Position numbers and translations under genes: made by a program. The notes below the pieces were generated by a model. It did no database searches, had not been told where the DNA came from, and saw only the letters and a list, made by a program, of their open reading frames with translations. DNA of 64,000 nt from a bacterium (lineage in GTDB: Bacteria > Armatimonadota > Zipacnadia > Zipacnadales > UBA11051), in assembly GCA_021372615.1 (NCBI GenBank), contig JAJFUB010000026.1:1-64000 (forward strand). Direction: 5' to 3'. This document shows positions 33,896-43,140 of the stretch, one piece after another. Numbering within the stretch: position 1 is the stretch's first letter; every line of letters starts with the position of its first letter.

Positions 33896-33930
33896 GGCAT
33901 CTCCTCGAGATCGTTCAGCTCGAACGACGT

Positions 33931-34084
33931 CCTCACCCCTGCCCCTCTCCCGCGCGCGTGAGGCTGCGTGCCGAAGAAGGGTACATCGCATGGCGCTCAG
34001 TGACTGCTACGCCATGAAGTGGCCGTATGGAGCACCCCTCTCCGGCGCCGGTCGTATTGGCGCGGGAGAGGGGGAGGGGTGAGG
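33931..34084. repeat. Palindromic C/T-rich repeat pair between two aldo/keto reductase genes
   Basis: 33931-33964 carries CCTCACCCCTGCCCCTCTCC, and 34033-34084 carries CACCCCTCTCCGGCGCC with an inverted partner GGCGCGGGAGAGGGGGAGG. The second alone can form a long imperfect hairpin. Translated, such elements read LTPAPLPR or RERGRGE, a signature seen in dispersed intergenic repeats of environmental GC-rich genomes. No gene. Confidence 0.6.
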
Positions 34085-34100
34085 AGCTGTTGCCGTTTCC

Positions 34101-35057
34101 CTATTGCACTCGCGCGATCAGCGCCCGCTCGTCATCCGTCAGCGGCGGGCAGTCCAGCGCCGCGATGTTCTCTTGCATGTGTGACCACTGGCTCGTCCCG
34201 GCGATGACCGTCGAGACGCCCGGTAGCGACAGCACATACTGCACGCAAAGCTGCGCCAGTGAGCGGTGCGGCCCGGTCAGTGCCCGCAACGCCTCAGCTT
34301 TCGCCGTCAGGGCGGTCTTGGCCTCGGCGCTTTGCCAGCTGCGACGGTCATCTCTGCCGAACGCCGTGTCGGCCGCGATGGTGCCCGGCAGGAAGCCCTG
34401 CCCGAACACGCCCCGGGCAACGATGCCGACGTTGCATTCGACCGAGGTGGGGAGGAGGGCCTCCGCCGCCTGCGGAGCGATGATGCTGATGGACTGCTGC
34501 AGCACGTCCACCACGCCGCGCCGCATCAGGTCCACGCCCATCTCGTTCGGCCCGATGGACACGCCCACGAAGCGCGTCTTGCCCTGCTGGCGCATGGTCT
34601 CCATCGCCTCGAGGCAATCCCCGCGTTCGATGTCCTCGGGCTTCGGCCCGTGCAGCAGATAGACATCCACGTGATCCGTCTTCAGCCGCTTGAGGCTCCG
34701 GTCCATCTGCCACAGCAGCTTCTCTCGGCTGAAGTCGTTCCACGCGTGGCCCTTGGTGGCGCCGTGGCCGCCCTTGGTGCAGACGATCCACTCGTCGCGG
34801 CAGCCTTGCAGCGCCCGCCCGATGACCTCCTCGCTGTGCCCGTTGCCGTAGATCGGCGCGGTGTCAATGAAGTTGACCCCAGCGTCGCGGCAACGCGCGA
34901 TCAGGTCGAGCGAGGCGGCATCATCGGTCGCGCCCCAGCCGTGGGGGATCTTGCCGAGGCCATCGAACTTGAGCGTCACAGCCCCGCCGATCTCCCACGC
35001 ACCGAGGGAGACGGCGGAGACTTGCAGGCCGGTGCGGCCGAGGGTGCGAGTCTGCAT
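34101..35057 (-). CDS. Aldo/keto reductase, copy 2
   Basis: 318 residues from ATG 35057; the frame runs upstream to 35315 but only through the repeat region and the neighbour gene's 3' end. [21 protein letters not shown], tetrad [21 protein letters not shown] (D, Y), CTKGG (K), DVYLLHGP (H), then [24 protein letters not shown] and [14 protein letters not shown], the YhdN/tas-like group. NADPH-dependent carbonyl reduction is expected. Confidence 0.88.
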   Translation of the reverse strand: MQTRTLGRTGLQVSAVSLGAWEIGGAVTLKFDGLGKIPHGWGATDDAASLDLIARCRDAGVNFIDTAPIYGNGHSEEVIGRALQGCRDEWIVCTKGGHGATKGHAWNDFSREKLLWQMDRSLKRLKTDHVDVYLLHGPKPEDIERGDCLEAMETMRQQGKTRFVGVSIGPNEMGVDLMRRGVVDVLQQSISIIAPQAAEALLPTSVECNVGIVARGVFGQGFLPGTIAADTAFGRDDRRSWQSAEAKTALTAKAEALRALTGPHRSLAQLCVQYVLSLPGVSTVIAGTSQWSHMQENIAALDCPPLTDDERALIARVQ

Positions 35058-35109
35058 GGTGGTTATCCTGTTGGTTGGCGGTGACCGAAGCTGAGCTTGA
35101 GAGGATGCA

Positions 35110-35183
35110 GAGGATGAAGGCAAGGATAGCGAGGATGACAGCAGCGGCTTCTGCATATCCTCGACATCCTTGCCTTCATCCTC
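35110..35183. repeat. 27-bp near-perfect inverted repeat
   Basis: Arms 35110-35136 (GAGGATGAAGGCAAGGAT..) and 35157-35183 pair at 25 of 27 positions around a 20-nt loop. It begins right after the stop of the gene at 35185 in transcription order, so it would act as a terminator or mRNA processing hairpin before the next reductase gene. The GAGGAT/AAGGAT composition also fits a dispersed repeat. Confidence 0.7.
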
Positions 35184-35184
35184 G

Positions 35185-36024
35185 TCATCCCCTCCCATGT
35201 CGTTCGCCCAGCCGCTGCACAAACGCCTCATTCGCGCAGTCGCGGAAGCGTGTGGTGGTCCAGCGCTCCCCGTCCGGCAGCGGCGGCACGTCGGCCGGGC
35301 CGATCGCGGCGGCAAGATAGGGGTTCAACGGCAGGCGGTCGCGGACCTTGAGGGTGTGCAGGCCATCACGCACAGCCAGCCCATCACGGATGATCCGGTG
35401 CGCGTCGAAGTACAGGCGTACGCCGGGCTCATACTCCGTATCGGGATCGGGTAGCATCCTCCCGGCCTGGCGGCAGGCGACGACGAACTCCGGGCCGATC
35501 TTCTCGATCTCCCCCAGCGCGATATGCTCGGCGTAGTCGGGTGGGTCGTTGAGGAGGGCCTCGCCGATGGCCCGCTGTGCCGTGCCGCCGCGCAGGATGG
35601 CGAAGGCGCGCAACTCACCGCAGGCCTCGATGGCCGCCCACGCCTCCGGCGTCGTCGAGTGCACCATCCACGGCGGGTCATCGTCGCGCAGCAAGTCGGG
35701 CTCGGGCGTCTCAGCCAGGGCCCGCGCCACCAGCGCCTCGGGGCTGATCTCGGCCGTGCCGGCGACGATCACGCGGCGGCCGTGGGCACACTCATAGCGT
35801 AGGAAGTCCCCCAGTCGCCGCGTGATGTGCTCACACCGGCGCCCGAGGCGGACGACATACAGGCCCGAGGGCTCGCAGCCATTGCGCAGCCAGTCGTCAT
35901 CGTCGTCGGTGAGGCGGAAGCAGCTCCACCCGGCGCCGTACGCCCCGTCGGGGGAAAAGGGGTTCGGCTGGTCGGGGGACCAGCCGGGCGGGGCGTGGAA
36001 CCAGTCCACGGCCTTCTCGGCCAT
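35185..36024 (-). CDS. Uncharacterised protein with ADP-ribosyltransferase-like segment (tentative)
   Basis: 279 residues. The ATG at 36024 overlaps the stop of the upstream aldo/keto reductase gene (ATGA), so it is translationally coupled. The middle part, [25 protein letters not shown], then [18 protein letters not shown] and [19 protein letters not shown], recalls the start of the KptA/Tpt1-type ADP-ribosyltransferase fold (H-S/G-T...W..I...G). The N-terminal about 110 residues are unknown. The fold call is a guess from pattern only. Confidence 0.55.
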   Translation of the reverse strand: MAEKAVDWFHAPPGWSPDQPNPFSPDGAYGAGWSCFRLTDDDDDWLRNGCEPSGLYVVRLGRRCEHITRRLGDFLRYECAHGRRVIVAGTAEISPEALVARALAETPEPDLLRDDDPPWMVHSTTPEAWAAIEACGELRAFAILRGGTAQRAIGEALLNDPPDYAEHIALGEIEKIGPEFVVACRQAGRMLPDPDTEYEPGVRLYFDAHRIIRDGLAVRDGLHTLKVRDRLPLNPYLAAAIGPADVPPLPDGERWTTTRFRDCANEAFVQRLGERHGRG

Positions 36025-37010
36025 CACCCCACCCCCGGCCCCCGATACCCGTAGAACCCGCACCCGAACGGCTCGTTGAAGGGCCGGAAGGGGACCATCG
36101 CGCCGATCTCCTCGAGGCGGGCCATGATGTCCGCCGGGAGCGGGCCAGCCTCGACCGCCGCGACGTTCATCTCGACCTCGGCCACTGACCGCGCGCCCAT
36201 CAGTGTCGTGTCTACATCCGGGTTGGAGATGACCCAGCGGATGGCGAGATCGGTGATCGGCATCTGCAGGTCGTCCAGGAGCGCGTAGAGCGCCTGGAAC
36301 TGCGCGCGGCGCGGGGGAGAGAGCCACGCGGGCGGCTTGTTGTTGACCTGCTCGTCGAAGCGCTTGGCCAGCCATCCCTGCTGCAGCGGCGAGCCGCACA
36401 CCACGCCCATGTTCTGCTTGACGGCCTCCGGGATGACGGCGATAGCGGCCTCGCGCCATAGTAGGCTGTAGTTGAAGGCGGTCAGGACGACATCGTACTG
36501 CCCGGTGGCGCAGATGGCGGCCAGGATGTACGGGGTCGTGCCGCCGAGGCCGGTCCACTGGACGAGCCCCTCGCGCTTCAGCTCGGCCAGGTACTCTGTC
36601 ACCGGCCCGGTGAAGCTCTCCCAGTCGGTCCACCAGTCGTGCTGGCCGGGGCGGTCGGGCTCATGGACCATCAGGATGTCCACCCGGTCGCGCTTCAGCA
36701 AGCGTAGGCTCTCAGCAAACGAGAACTTGAGCTGGTCGAGGTCCTTGGCGTTGAAGGGCTGGGGCTTGCCGCCGAGCTTGGTGGAGATGATGTACGGTTG
36801 GGTGACGCCCTCCAGGCCCTCGCCGAGCACCTCCTCGCTGTCCAGGTAGCTGGGTGCGGTGTCGACGTAGTTGACCCCAAGTTCCAGGGCGCGGTGGATG
36901 GCGTCATAGGCGCGCGGCCGGTCGTCGCCGCCTGCTTTCGAGACGAACAGCCCGCCCATCGCGAGCAGGCTGACCTCAAGTCCGGTGCGGCCGAGGGTGC
37001 GGTATTCCAT
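36024..37010 (-). CDS. Aldo/keto reductase, copy 3
   Basis: 328 residues from ATG 37010. [20 protein letters not shown], tetrad NYVDTAPSYLDSEEVLGEGL (D, Y), ISTKLGG (K), DILMVHEPD (H), FNYSLLWREA and TTLMGARSVAEVEMN. Closest in style to the D-threo-aldose/L-fucose dehydrogenase-like AKRs. It is 151 bp from the divergent LacI-type regulator gene and may be under its control. The next gene starts within its stop codon. Confidence 0.87.
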   Translation of the reverse strand: MEYRTLGRTGLEVSLLAMGGLFVSKAGGDDRPRAYDAIHRALELGVNYVDTAPSYLDSEEVLGEGLEGVTQPYIISTKLGGKPQPFNAKDLDQLKFSFAESLRLLKRDRVDILMVHEPDRPGQHDWWTDWESFTGPVTEYLAELKREGLVQWTGLGGTTPYILAAICATGQYDVVLTAFNYSLLWREAAIAVIPEAVKQNMGVVCGSPLQQGWLAKRFDEQVNNKPPAWLSPPRRAQFQALYALLDDLQMPITDLAIRWVISNPDVDTTLMGARSVAEVEMNVAAVEAGPLPADIMARLEEIGAMVPFRPFNEPFGCGFYGYRGPGVG

Positions 37011-37081
37011 GTGCAAGCCCCTTTCCGTGGTAGGTACAGTTCGGCGACCAGCGAGGGAGACCTGCCGGGAGAACACGGCTC

Positions 37082-37110
37082 TTGACAGCCAGCCGAGCGG
37101 CGGCTATAGT
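37082..37110 (+). promoter_or_regulatory. Strong sigma70-type promoter of the lacI-like/pseudopilin operon
   Basis: TTGACA (37082-37087), exactly 17 bp, TATAGT (37105-37110). It is the best promoter match in the window. The regulator ATG follows at 37162. Confidence 0.8.
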
Positions 37111-37124
37111 GCGGGGCAGATGGA

Positions 37125-37146
37125 TGAAACCGTTTGCCGGTAAAGC
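37125..37146 (+). promoter_or_regulatory. Candidate LacI-family operator downstream of the promoter
   Basis: TGAAACCGTTTGCCGGTAAA contains ACCG-tttgc-CGGT (37129-37141) with flanking A-rich arms and the LacI-family core word AAACCGTTT. It sits about 10-30 bp after the expected transcription start, suited to autorepression. Confidence 0.55.
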
Positions 37147-37161
37147 CTTTCTGGACCGCAG

Positions 37162-38187
37162 ATGAGCACCATCCGCCATGTCGCCCAGGCCGCGCGCGTC
37201 TCTCCTGCAACGGTTTCGCGCGTGCTCAACGGCAAAGCCAGCGCCCTCGTGTCGGAGGCCACGCGTCAGCGTGTGCTCACCGCCGCTGAGGAGCTAGGCT
37301 ACCGGCCCTCCGCCGCCGCTCGCGCCCTCGTCGAGGGCACCACTCACACTGTCGCTCTCACCACCACTCAGCTCCACGATCCACACTATGCCCGCATGCT
37401 CTCGGCGGTGCAGGCCCTGATCCGCGCACACGGTTACCACCTGTTGCTGGTGCCCGACGAGGACGATCAGGAGCTGCAGAGCCTGCTCCTCAGCAGGCGG
37501 GCGGATGTCCTGGTGCGTTTGCGCTATCCGGTGGATGTCGCGAGCCGCTTTGTCGAAGCCCGTGCCACGCCCAGACAGGTCGTCGTAGCCATCGGCCCCG
37601 TCGAGACGGGTCCCCCTCCCGGCTGCTTCTGCGGATACTGGGACGACCGCGAGGGCATCAACGCACTGATCGAGCATGTGGCCGGTCTGGGCCATCGCCG
37701 GTTGGCCTACCTCGCCATTGGTACGGGTGGCCGGAAGCGGCGCTTCGCGGCGGAGGCTGCGGCGGCCAGGGGGCAGGACCTGCAGGTGGTATCGGTGGAC
37801 CCGTCTCCGGCTGAGGACCCGTGGCAGGGGCATCTCCTGGCGGTCCGGGCGGTGGCGCAAGCGCCGCAGGCAACCATGCTCGTATGTCCGAACGACGTCG
37901 TGGCACTGGGCGTGCTGCATGGTCTGCACGAGTGCGGCAAGAGCGTCCCGGAAGACATCTCGGTCAGCGGCTACAACGACATCCCGGCCAGTGCCTTCTC
38001 GGTCCCTTCGCTGACGACCGTCCGTACCCCCCTGGTGGAGTGCGTGACGTCGGTGCTCGATGCTGTTCTGACGTCGCTGGACACAGATGCCGCGATCGAG
38101 CCGTACGCGCGGCGTCTGGAGACGGCACTCGTTGTGCGAAGCAGCACGGCCTCGCCGGCCGACAGACCGCGCAAGAGGAGACAGTGA
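37162..38187 (+). CDS. LacI-family transcriptional regulator
   Basis: 341 residues. N-terminal HTH and hinge: [46 protein letters not shown] periplasmic-binding-type effector domain follows ([69 protein letters not shown]). It should bind a sugar-like effector. The stop is one base before the pseudopilin ATG, an unusual coupling of a regulator with a pilin gene. Operator and promoter are visible upstream; the divergent reductase operon is another likely target. Confidence 0.92.
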   Translation: MSTIRHVAQAARVSPATVSRVLNGKASALVSEATRQRVLTAAEELGYRPSAAARALVEGTTHTVALTTTQLHDPHYARMLSAVQALIRAHGYHLLLVPDEDDQELQSLLLSRRADVLVRLRYPVDVASRFVEARATPRQVVVAIGPVETGPPPGCFCGYWDDREGINALIEHVAGLGHRRLAYLAIGTGGRKRRFAAEAAAARGQDLQVVSVDPSPAEDPWQGHLLAVRAVAQAPQATMLVCPNDVVALGVLHGLHECGKSVPEDISVSGYNDIPASAFSVPSLTTVRTPLVECVTSVLDAVLTSLDTDAAIEPYARRLETALVVRSSTASPADRPRKRRQ

Positions 38188-38188
38188 G

Positions 38189-38872
38189 ATGCGCAGGGGA
38201 TTCACGCTCATCGAGTTGCTGGTGGTGATCGCCATCATTGCCATCCTGGCGGCGATCCTCTTCCCGGTGTTCGCCAAGGCCCGCGAGAAGGCGCGCCAGG
38301 CCAGTTGTCTGAGCAACATGCGCCAGATCGGCCTGGCGATCCAACAGTATGCCGGGGACTATGACGAGGTCATGTTGCCTCTGGCAACGACGGCTCAGGC
38401 GGGTTACTACTATGTGAATGGCACCTGGTCTCCCGGCCCCTCGTCGCAGCTATGGCCGCAACTGATCTACCCGTACGTCAAGAACCTCCAGGTGTTCCAC
38501 TGCCCCAGCCAGGGCACAGGCACCGACCAGGGCTGGTTTGGCGGCTACCCCTCGCGCTCGTGCTATGGCTGCATCTCCTACAACCTGAGCTACCCGCCGA
38601 ACTGGGACTTGACCCTGAGCATCTACACGCGGCCCTCGGAGACGGTCCTGATCGGCGACAGCGAGGCGCGGGACACCACCGGGCGAGGCTTCTACCTGCT
38701 GCAGTGGCCGCCGTGGGACACCGGTAGCCAGTCCAGCCGCGGCCGGTGGGCGGATCGGCACAACAACGGCTGCAACGCTGTTTTCGCCGATTGCCACGCC
38801 AAGTGGATACAGGGCTCCTCCATCAAGGCGTATTCGGCCAGCGACCCCATGTGGTCGCCGTCGGTGCCGTAG
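38189..38872 (+). CDS. Type II secretion/type IV pilin-like pseudopilin (DUF1559-like), second copy
   Basis: 227 residues from ATG 38189 (AGAGGAG 8 nt upstream, inside the lacI-like gene's end). Leader MRRG, then [20 protein letters not shown] and [20 protein letters not shown], nearly the same N-terminal block as the copy at 15342-15995. The C-terminal part differs ([33 protein letters not shown] replacing the usual DGH). It is a PilD-processed envelope protein, here co-expressed with a LacI regulator and a secreted propeller protein. Confidence 0.9.
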   Translation: MRRGFTLIELLVVIAIIAILAAILFPVFAKAREKARQASCLSNMRQIGLAIQQYAGDYDEVMLPLATTAQAGYYYVNGTWSPGPSSQLWPQLIYPYVKNLQVFHCPSQGTGTDQGWFGGYPSRSCYGCISYNLSYPPNWDLTLSIYTRPSETVLIGDSEARDTTGRGFYLLQWPPWDTGSQSSRGRWADRHNNGCNAVFADCHAKWIQGSSIKAYSASDPMWSPSVP

Positions 38873-38887
38873 CCGCCTCAGTGGCCC

Positions 38888-40786
38888 ATGAAGTCTTCCT
38901 CCAGGATGGACCTGCTCATGCCTGACGGTTACGTGTGTCTGTTGCTGGTGGCGCTGGCCCTGATCTCGCTGCTGGCCATAGGGGCGGCGGGAGCGCAGGA
39001 GCCCGAGGCCCCGGTGGTCGAGAAGCGGGGCGACTGGGAGGACCTGGGCATTCCCGTCCGCCGCTGCGGGCTCTACTCGCAAGTGCTCGCCCACAACGCT
39101 GCCGGGGAAGAGGTTCTCTGCCTGGGCTTCAAGGATACGCAGTGTTTCGTCCTGCTGCTCAACCCGCTGACCGGCCAGGGCAAGCAGGTGGTCTTCCAGG
39201 GCGTGAGCGCGCAGGTCTGGAGCCTGTGCGCGCACTCGAGCGGGAAGGTCTATGCCACCCTGGGCTCCGGGCATGTCTTCGAGGTGGATCCGACGACGGG
39301 GGCCTACCGCGACCTGGCGCGTCCACCCGCCGGGGAGACCGTGGTCTGGGAACTGTACGAGGGACCGGACGGTAAGCTCTACGGTGGCACATACCCCACC
39401 GCGAAGCTGGCCCGCATTGACCCGCAGAGCGGGGAGGTCGAGGACCTGGGGCGGATGGACCCCGACGAGATGTACGTCCGCACCATCGCGGTGCAGGGCG
39501 ACTACGTCTACTGCGGCTGTGGGCCCAAGAAGCCGTCGGTGTGGGCCTACCACATCCCGAGCGGACACAAGACGCAGATTCTGCCCGACGAGGCGCGCGG
39601 GGGGCCGGGGTGGGGGAAGCCGGTCCTGGCCGGCGACGGCGAGGTCTACATGACCGGCGCGGGTGAGGGACGCTATCAGGTCAAAGGGCTGGAGGTGACG
39701 TCGACGGAGCGGAAGATCCGCCCGGCGCCCCTGCGCCTCAAGGACGGGCGGTACGTCGTGACCGAGGACCGGTCGGGCCCCGACCGCGTGTACTTCCTCG
39801 TGGATGACCAGGGGCAACGCACTGAGGTGAAGTTCAGTTACGACGGTGCGGGGACATCACTCTTCGCGGTCTTCGGCGGACCGGACGGCCGCGTCTACGG
39901 CACCACGCGCACGCCCATCACTCTCTTTGCCCTTGATCCGGCTACACGGAAGATCACCGAATACGGCGATCCGGTCGGGCACGGGGGGCAGGTCTACTCG
40001 TGGCTGTGGCGGCAGGGCAAGCTCCACATGACTGCCTATAGCCGCTGCACCTATAGTGTCTGGGACCCCGCCCGGCCCTGGCAGTTCGGGGCCGAACCCG
40101 ACAGCAACCCCCGTGTCCTGGGCCGGATGCCGCGTCATGTTCAGCGTGCCGGGGGGATGCTCGGTCTCCCCGACGGTCGCGTCCTGGTCGGGGGCCTGCC
40201 CAGCTACGGCTACATCGGCGGCGGCCTGGTGCTCGTGAAGCCGGAGGAGCCGAGCTTCGAACTCATCGAGAAGCCCGTTGGCGACCAGAGCCCGTGGGCG
40301 CTGCTACCGGCGGAGGAGCCCAACACAGTGCTCCTCGGCACCGACATGATGGGTGGCTCAGGCACCCAGACCGCCGTGCAGCAGACGCCGGCGCGCGTGG
40401 TCTGGTACGACGTGCAGGCGCGCAGGATCAGCCACGAGGTGACGCCATGGCCGGATGAAGTGGGCCTCAGCAGCCTGCTGGCCCTCGATGGCAAGCTCTA
40501 CCTGAGCGGTCGCACCACGGGCCGAGTTGGCACCCTCGATCTGCGTACGCGGCAACTCACCGCGACCGTGGAGACCGGAGCCGGCGGCGGGGGCAGACTG
40601 ACCGCCGGGCCTGACGGGAGGATCTACCTGACCGCCAAGGGCGTCCTGCTGCGCTTCGACCCGGCGACAGGCCAGTGCCAGGCCCTCGCGAGCTACCCCG
40701 ATCTGGGCGAGTTCATCACCTTCGCCGGTGGCTACCTCTATGGGTTCGCTGACACACATCTGCTGAGGCTGAGACTGCCGCAATAG
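38888..40786 (+). CDS. Secreted beta-propeller-like protein
   Basis: 632 residues. Hydrophobic segment CLLLVALALISLLAIGAAGAQ acts as signal peptide or anchor; ATG 38888 has no strong ribosome site and ATG 38906 or 38918 would also keep the signal. The mature part is built of repeated blades with D-P-x-T/S-G endings: FEVDPTTGAYRDLARP, ARIDPQSGEVEDLGRM, FALDPATRKITEYGDP, LRFDPATGQCQALASY, and GPDGRVYG/GPDGKLYG turns. Possible lyase or lactonase-like or binding role; no catalytic set is identified. 15 bp downstream of the pseudopilin gene, same transcript likely. Confidence 0.8.
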   Translation: MKSSSRMDLLMPDGYVCLLLVALALISLLAIGAAGAQEPEAPVVEKRGDWEDLGIPVRRCGLYSQVLAHNAAGEEVLCLGFKDTQCFVLLLNPLTGQGKQVVFQGVSAQVWSLCAHSSGKVYATLGSGHVFEVDPTTGAYRDLARPPAGETVVWELYEGPDGKLYGGTYPTAKLARIDPQSGEVEDLGRMDPDEMYVRTIAVQGDYVYCGCGPKKPSVWAYHIPSGHKTQILPDEARGGPGWGKPVLAGDGEVYMTGAGEGRYQVKGLEVTSTERKIRPAPLRLKDGRYVVTEDRSGPDRVYFLVDDQGQRTEVKFSYDGAGTSLFAVFGGPDGRVYGTTRTPITLFALDPATRKITEYGDPVGHGGQVYSWLWRQGKLHMTAYSRCTYSVWDPARPWQFGAEPDSNPRVLGRMPRHVQRAGGMLGLPDGRVLVGGLPSYGYIGGGLVLVKPEEPSFELIEKPVGDQSPWALLPAEEPNTVLLGTDMMGGSGTQTAVQQTPARVVWYDVQARRISHEVTPWPDEVGLSSLLALDGKLYLSGRTTGRVGTLDLRTRQLTATVETGAGGGGRLTAGPDGRIYLTAKGVLLRFDPATGQCQALASYPDLGEFITFAGGYLYGFADTHLLRLRLPQ

Positions 40787-40872
40787 AGTGGGCACCTTTC
40801 CCCGCTCCGCCAAGAGGCCGGTCCGACCCATGTCACGAATGCTCCTGCCATCTGGCCAGGAGGAGACTGGAC

Positions 40873-42411
40873 ATGGTCGCCGCTCCCCGTCTCATCTTCA
40901 ACGACGACGGCAGCAACTTCCTGTACTCCTGGGACGACGTGACTGCTGACGATCTGCGCGCCTATCTGCGGCGGCTCGAGGGCACGCAGGTGGACATGGT
41001 CGCCTACTGTGTGGCCTTCGGCGGTTATGTCACTTACTACAACAGCCAGGTTGCCGAACGCCTCGGCAGCGGCTTTGGCGTCACGGACAAGGTCAAGCAG
41101 GCGCGGGTGGCCGACAACCTGCGCCGGCTCGATGGCGAGTGCGGCGGCTACATCACCGGGGTGCTCGACACGCTCGGCGAGATGGGGCTGCCGGTGGTCG
41201 CCAGCCTCCGCATGAATGACGCCCACATGAGTTCGGACCCCACGGGCATGGTCGCCGGGCGGTTCTGGATGAACCACCCCCGGTGGCGGCTGGGGGAGCC
41301 GTACGGCTACTACGCGAGCTGCCTGGACTACCGGCAGCCGGCGGTGCGGGAGTACCTGCGCCGGCTGGTGCGCGAGGTCATCGGGTTGTACCCGGGCCTC
41401 GCGGGGATCGAGCTGGACGGCATGCGGTCGCCCTTCTTCTTCCCCGAGGGGGAGGGGGAGAGGTGCGCGCCGATCATGACGGGCCTCATCCGGCAGATTC
41501 GGGCGGACCTGGACGAGGCCCACGCGGACCGCTACCACCTGCGGGTCAACGTCCCGCGCTCGCCGGAGCTGGCGCTGGAGACCGGGATGGATGTGGCGGC
41601 GTGGGAGGCCGAGGGGCTCGTGGATGGCATCTCGCCGGGCTGCTACAACGTGGACTTCCAACTGCCCATCGCGCAGTGGAAGCAGCTTCTCACCCGCACC
41701 CCGGTACAGGCCTACATCAACTGCAGCCCGCAGACCGGGCAGTACCTGTCGCGCGAGGAGTACCGTGGGGCGGCCGCCAATGCCTGGTACGCCGGAGCGG
41801 ACGGCCTCAACCTCTTCAACTTCCCCTGTCTCGATGAGCTGAGCTTCACGCAGGCTGTCCCGCCCGAGCGCCGGCCCTTCCCGGCGCCGGAGTTTGGACC
41901 GTATGCCTGGCATGGCGACCAGCAGCAAACGCGCACGGTGCTGCATGAGCTGGGCGACCCGGAGAAGCTCCGCCGGGCCGACAAGCGCTTCCTGTTCTGC
42001 ATGGAGCCGAAGCCGTACCGGCACTACGTGCCGGAGGTCGCGCAGGTCGAGCGGCTGGCGGACCCGCCTCGCATGGCGCTGGACGTCACGTGCTATGAGG
42101 ACTTCGCGGCGGCGCGGCAGATGACGCTCGAACTGAAGGTCGTGGGCGTCAGCCTGCGTGACCGCTTCGCCTTCAGCATCAATGATCGCCCGGTGCCTGC
42201 GAAGCGGATCGAGCGTCTCTACTCGGCGAGCGGTCGGGACGCGCGGGTGCACTCCGTCCCCCTCGAGCCGTACTCGCAGTTCACGCTGACCCTCGATGAG
42301 TCGTGGCTGCAGCAGGGCGTCAATGTGCTGGAGGTGGCCCTCGCTGACCGCCACCCGGCGCTGCTGGGTGTGGTGGAGCTGCGGGAGGTCAAGCTGGATG
42401 TGAGGTACTAG
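40873..42411 (+). CDS. Putative glycoside-hydrolase-like barrel protein, cytoplasmic
   Basis: 512 residues, start supported by AGGAGGAG upstream. No signal peptide. An alpha/beta-barrel pattern: FLYSWDDVTADDLRAYLRRL, GLPVVASLRMNDAH, GLAGIELDGMRSPFFF (an acidic residue at a strand end), YHLRVNVPRSPELAL, GLVDGISPGCYNVDF, AYINCSPQTGQYLSREEYRG, AGADGLNLFNFPC. A C-terminal beta domain follows (VGVSLRDRFAFSINDRP). It resembles uncharacterised families of planctomycetes and Armatimonadota; I cannot name the activity. Confidence 0.72.
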   Translation: MVAAPRLIFNDDGSNFLYSWDDVTADDLRAYLRRLEGTQVDMVAYCVAFGGYVTYYNSQVAERLGSGFGVTDKVKQARVADNLRRLDGECGGYITGVLDTLGEMGLPVVASLRMNDAHMSSDPTGMVAGRFWMNHPRWRLGEPYGYYASCLDYRQPAVREYLRRLVREVIGLYPGLAGIELDGMRSPFFFPEGEGERCAPIMTGLIRQIRADLDEAHADRYHLRVNVPRSPELALETGMDVAAWEAEGLVDGISPGCYNVDFQLPIAQWKQLLTRTPVQAYINCSPQTGQYLSREEYRGAAANAWYAGADGLNLFNFPCLDELSFTQAVPPERRPFPAPEFGPYAWHGDQQQTRTVLHELGDPEKLRRADKRFLFCMEPKPYRHYVPEVAQVERLADPPRMALDVTCYEDFAAARQMTLELKVVGVSLRDRFAFSINDRPVPAKRIERLYSASGRDARVHSVPLEPYSQFTLTLDESWLQQGVNVLEVALADRHPALLGVVELREVKLDVRY

Positions 42412-42561
42412 GCCGTGGGTGGCGCGCCGTGTGCGCCGGGCCCCACGGCTGGCGGCGGGGCCTGGCGCACACGACGCGCCACCCGCCGCCTGAGCTTTTC
42501 TGAACCCTTTGCTCCCCGTCGGTGTTCAACCCCCTGACATCGGCCATTCTGGCTTCGCGCG

Positions 42562-43140
42562 ATGGATGTCATGTGCAGTGACCAGGACCTGATGGCGAGG
42601 CTATGTGAGGGTGACCAGGAAGCCTTCGGCCTCCTGGCCCAGCGCCACAAGGACTGGCTGACCCGCCTCCTGTACCATCTGTTCTGGAACCACGAAGAGG
42701 CCGAGGACGGCGCGCAGGAAGTGCTGCTGCGGTTGTGGCTGGCGCGCCGAACGTATGAGCCGACGGCGAACCTGCGCACCTTTCTGTTCACGATTGCCCG
42801 CAACTACTGGCACAACCGCAGCACGCGGGTGATCCGCCGGACGCACGCGGCGACGCTGGAGGAGCAGTTCGGGCCCAATGCCCGGCGGGTGATCGAGGAG
42901 TTGGCGGACGAGTCGCCGACACCGGAGCACATCGTGATGCAGCGCCTCGAGCAGCACCGACTCCGCCGGGCGGTCAACACGTTGCCGGAGAAGCAGCGGC
43001 TGGTGTTCGTGATGAGCCACTTCCTGGACATGCGCTACCGGGAGATAGGGGAGACGCTGGGGGTGCCGGAGGGGACGGTCAAGTCGCGCATGGCGACGGC
43101 GGTGGCGACGCTCCGCGTGAGATTGGGTGAGGAACGATGA
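42562..43140 (+). CDS. ECF-type sigma-70 family sigma factor
   Basis: 192 residues. Region 2: DQEAFGLLAQRHKDWLTRLL, NHEEAEDGAQEVLLRLWLAR, TANLRTFLFTIARNYWHN. Region 4: LPEKQRLVFVMSHFLDMRYR, EIGETLGVPEGTVKSRMATA. No region 3, so ECF class. ATG 42562 has no good ribosome site. The stop overlaps the next ATG (ATGA), which encodes an anti-sigma-type zinc finger fused to a secretion ATPase. That coupling is the usual layout for a sigma factor and its cognate anti-sigma factor. About 150 bp of upstream DNA shows no certain promoter. Confidence 0.92.
   Translation: MDVMCSDQDLMARLCEGDQEAFGLLAQRHKDWLTRLLYHLFWNHEEAEDGAQEVLLRLWLARRTYEPTANLRTFLFTIARNYWHNRSTRVIRRTHAATLEEQFGPNARRVIEELADESPTPEHIVMQRLEQHRLRRAVNTLPEKQRLVFVMSHFLDMRYREIGETLGVPEGTVKSRMATAVATLRVRLGEER

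Noticed and set aside
38450-39817. 455-residue minus-strand frame
   Set aside because: Antisense to the pseudopilin and propeller genes; no recognisable motif.
40738-42354. 538-residue minus-strand frame
   Set aside because: Antisense to the barrel protein at 40873, which has a ribosome site and a coherent fold pattern.
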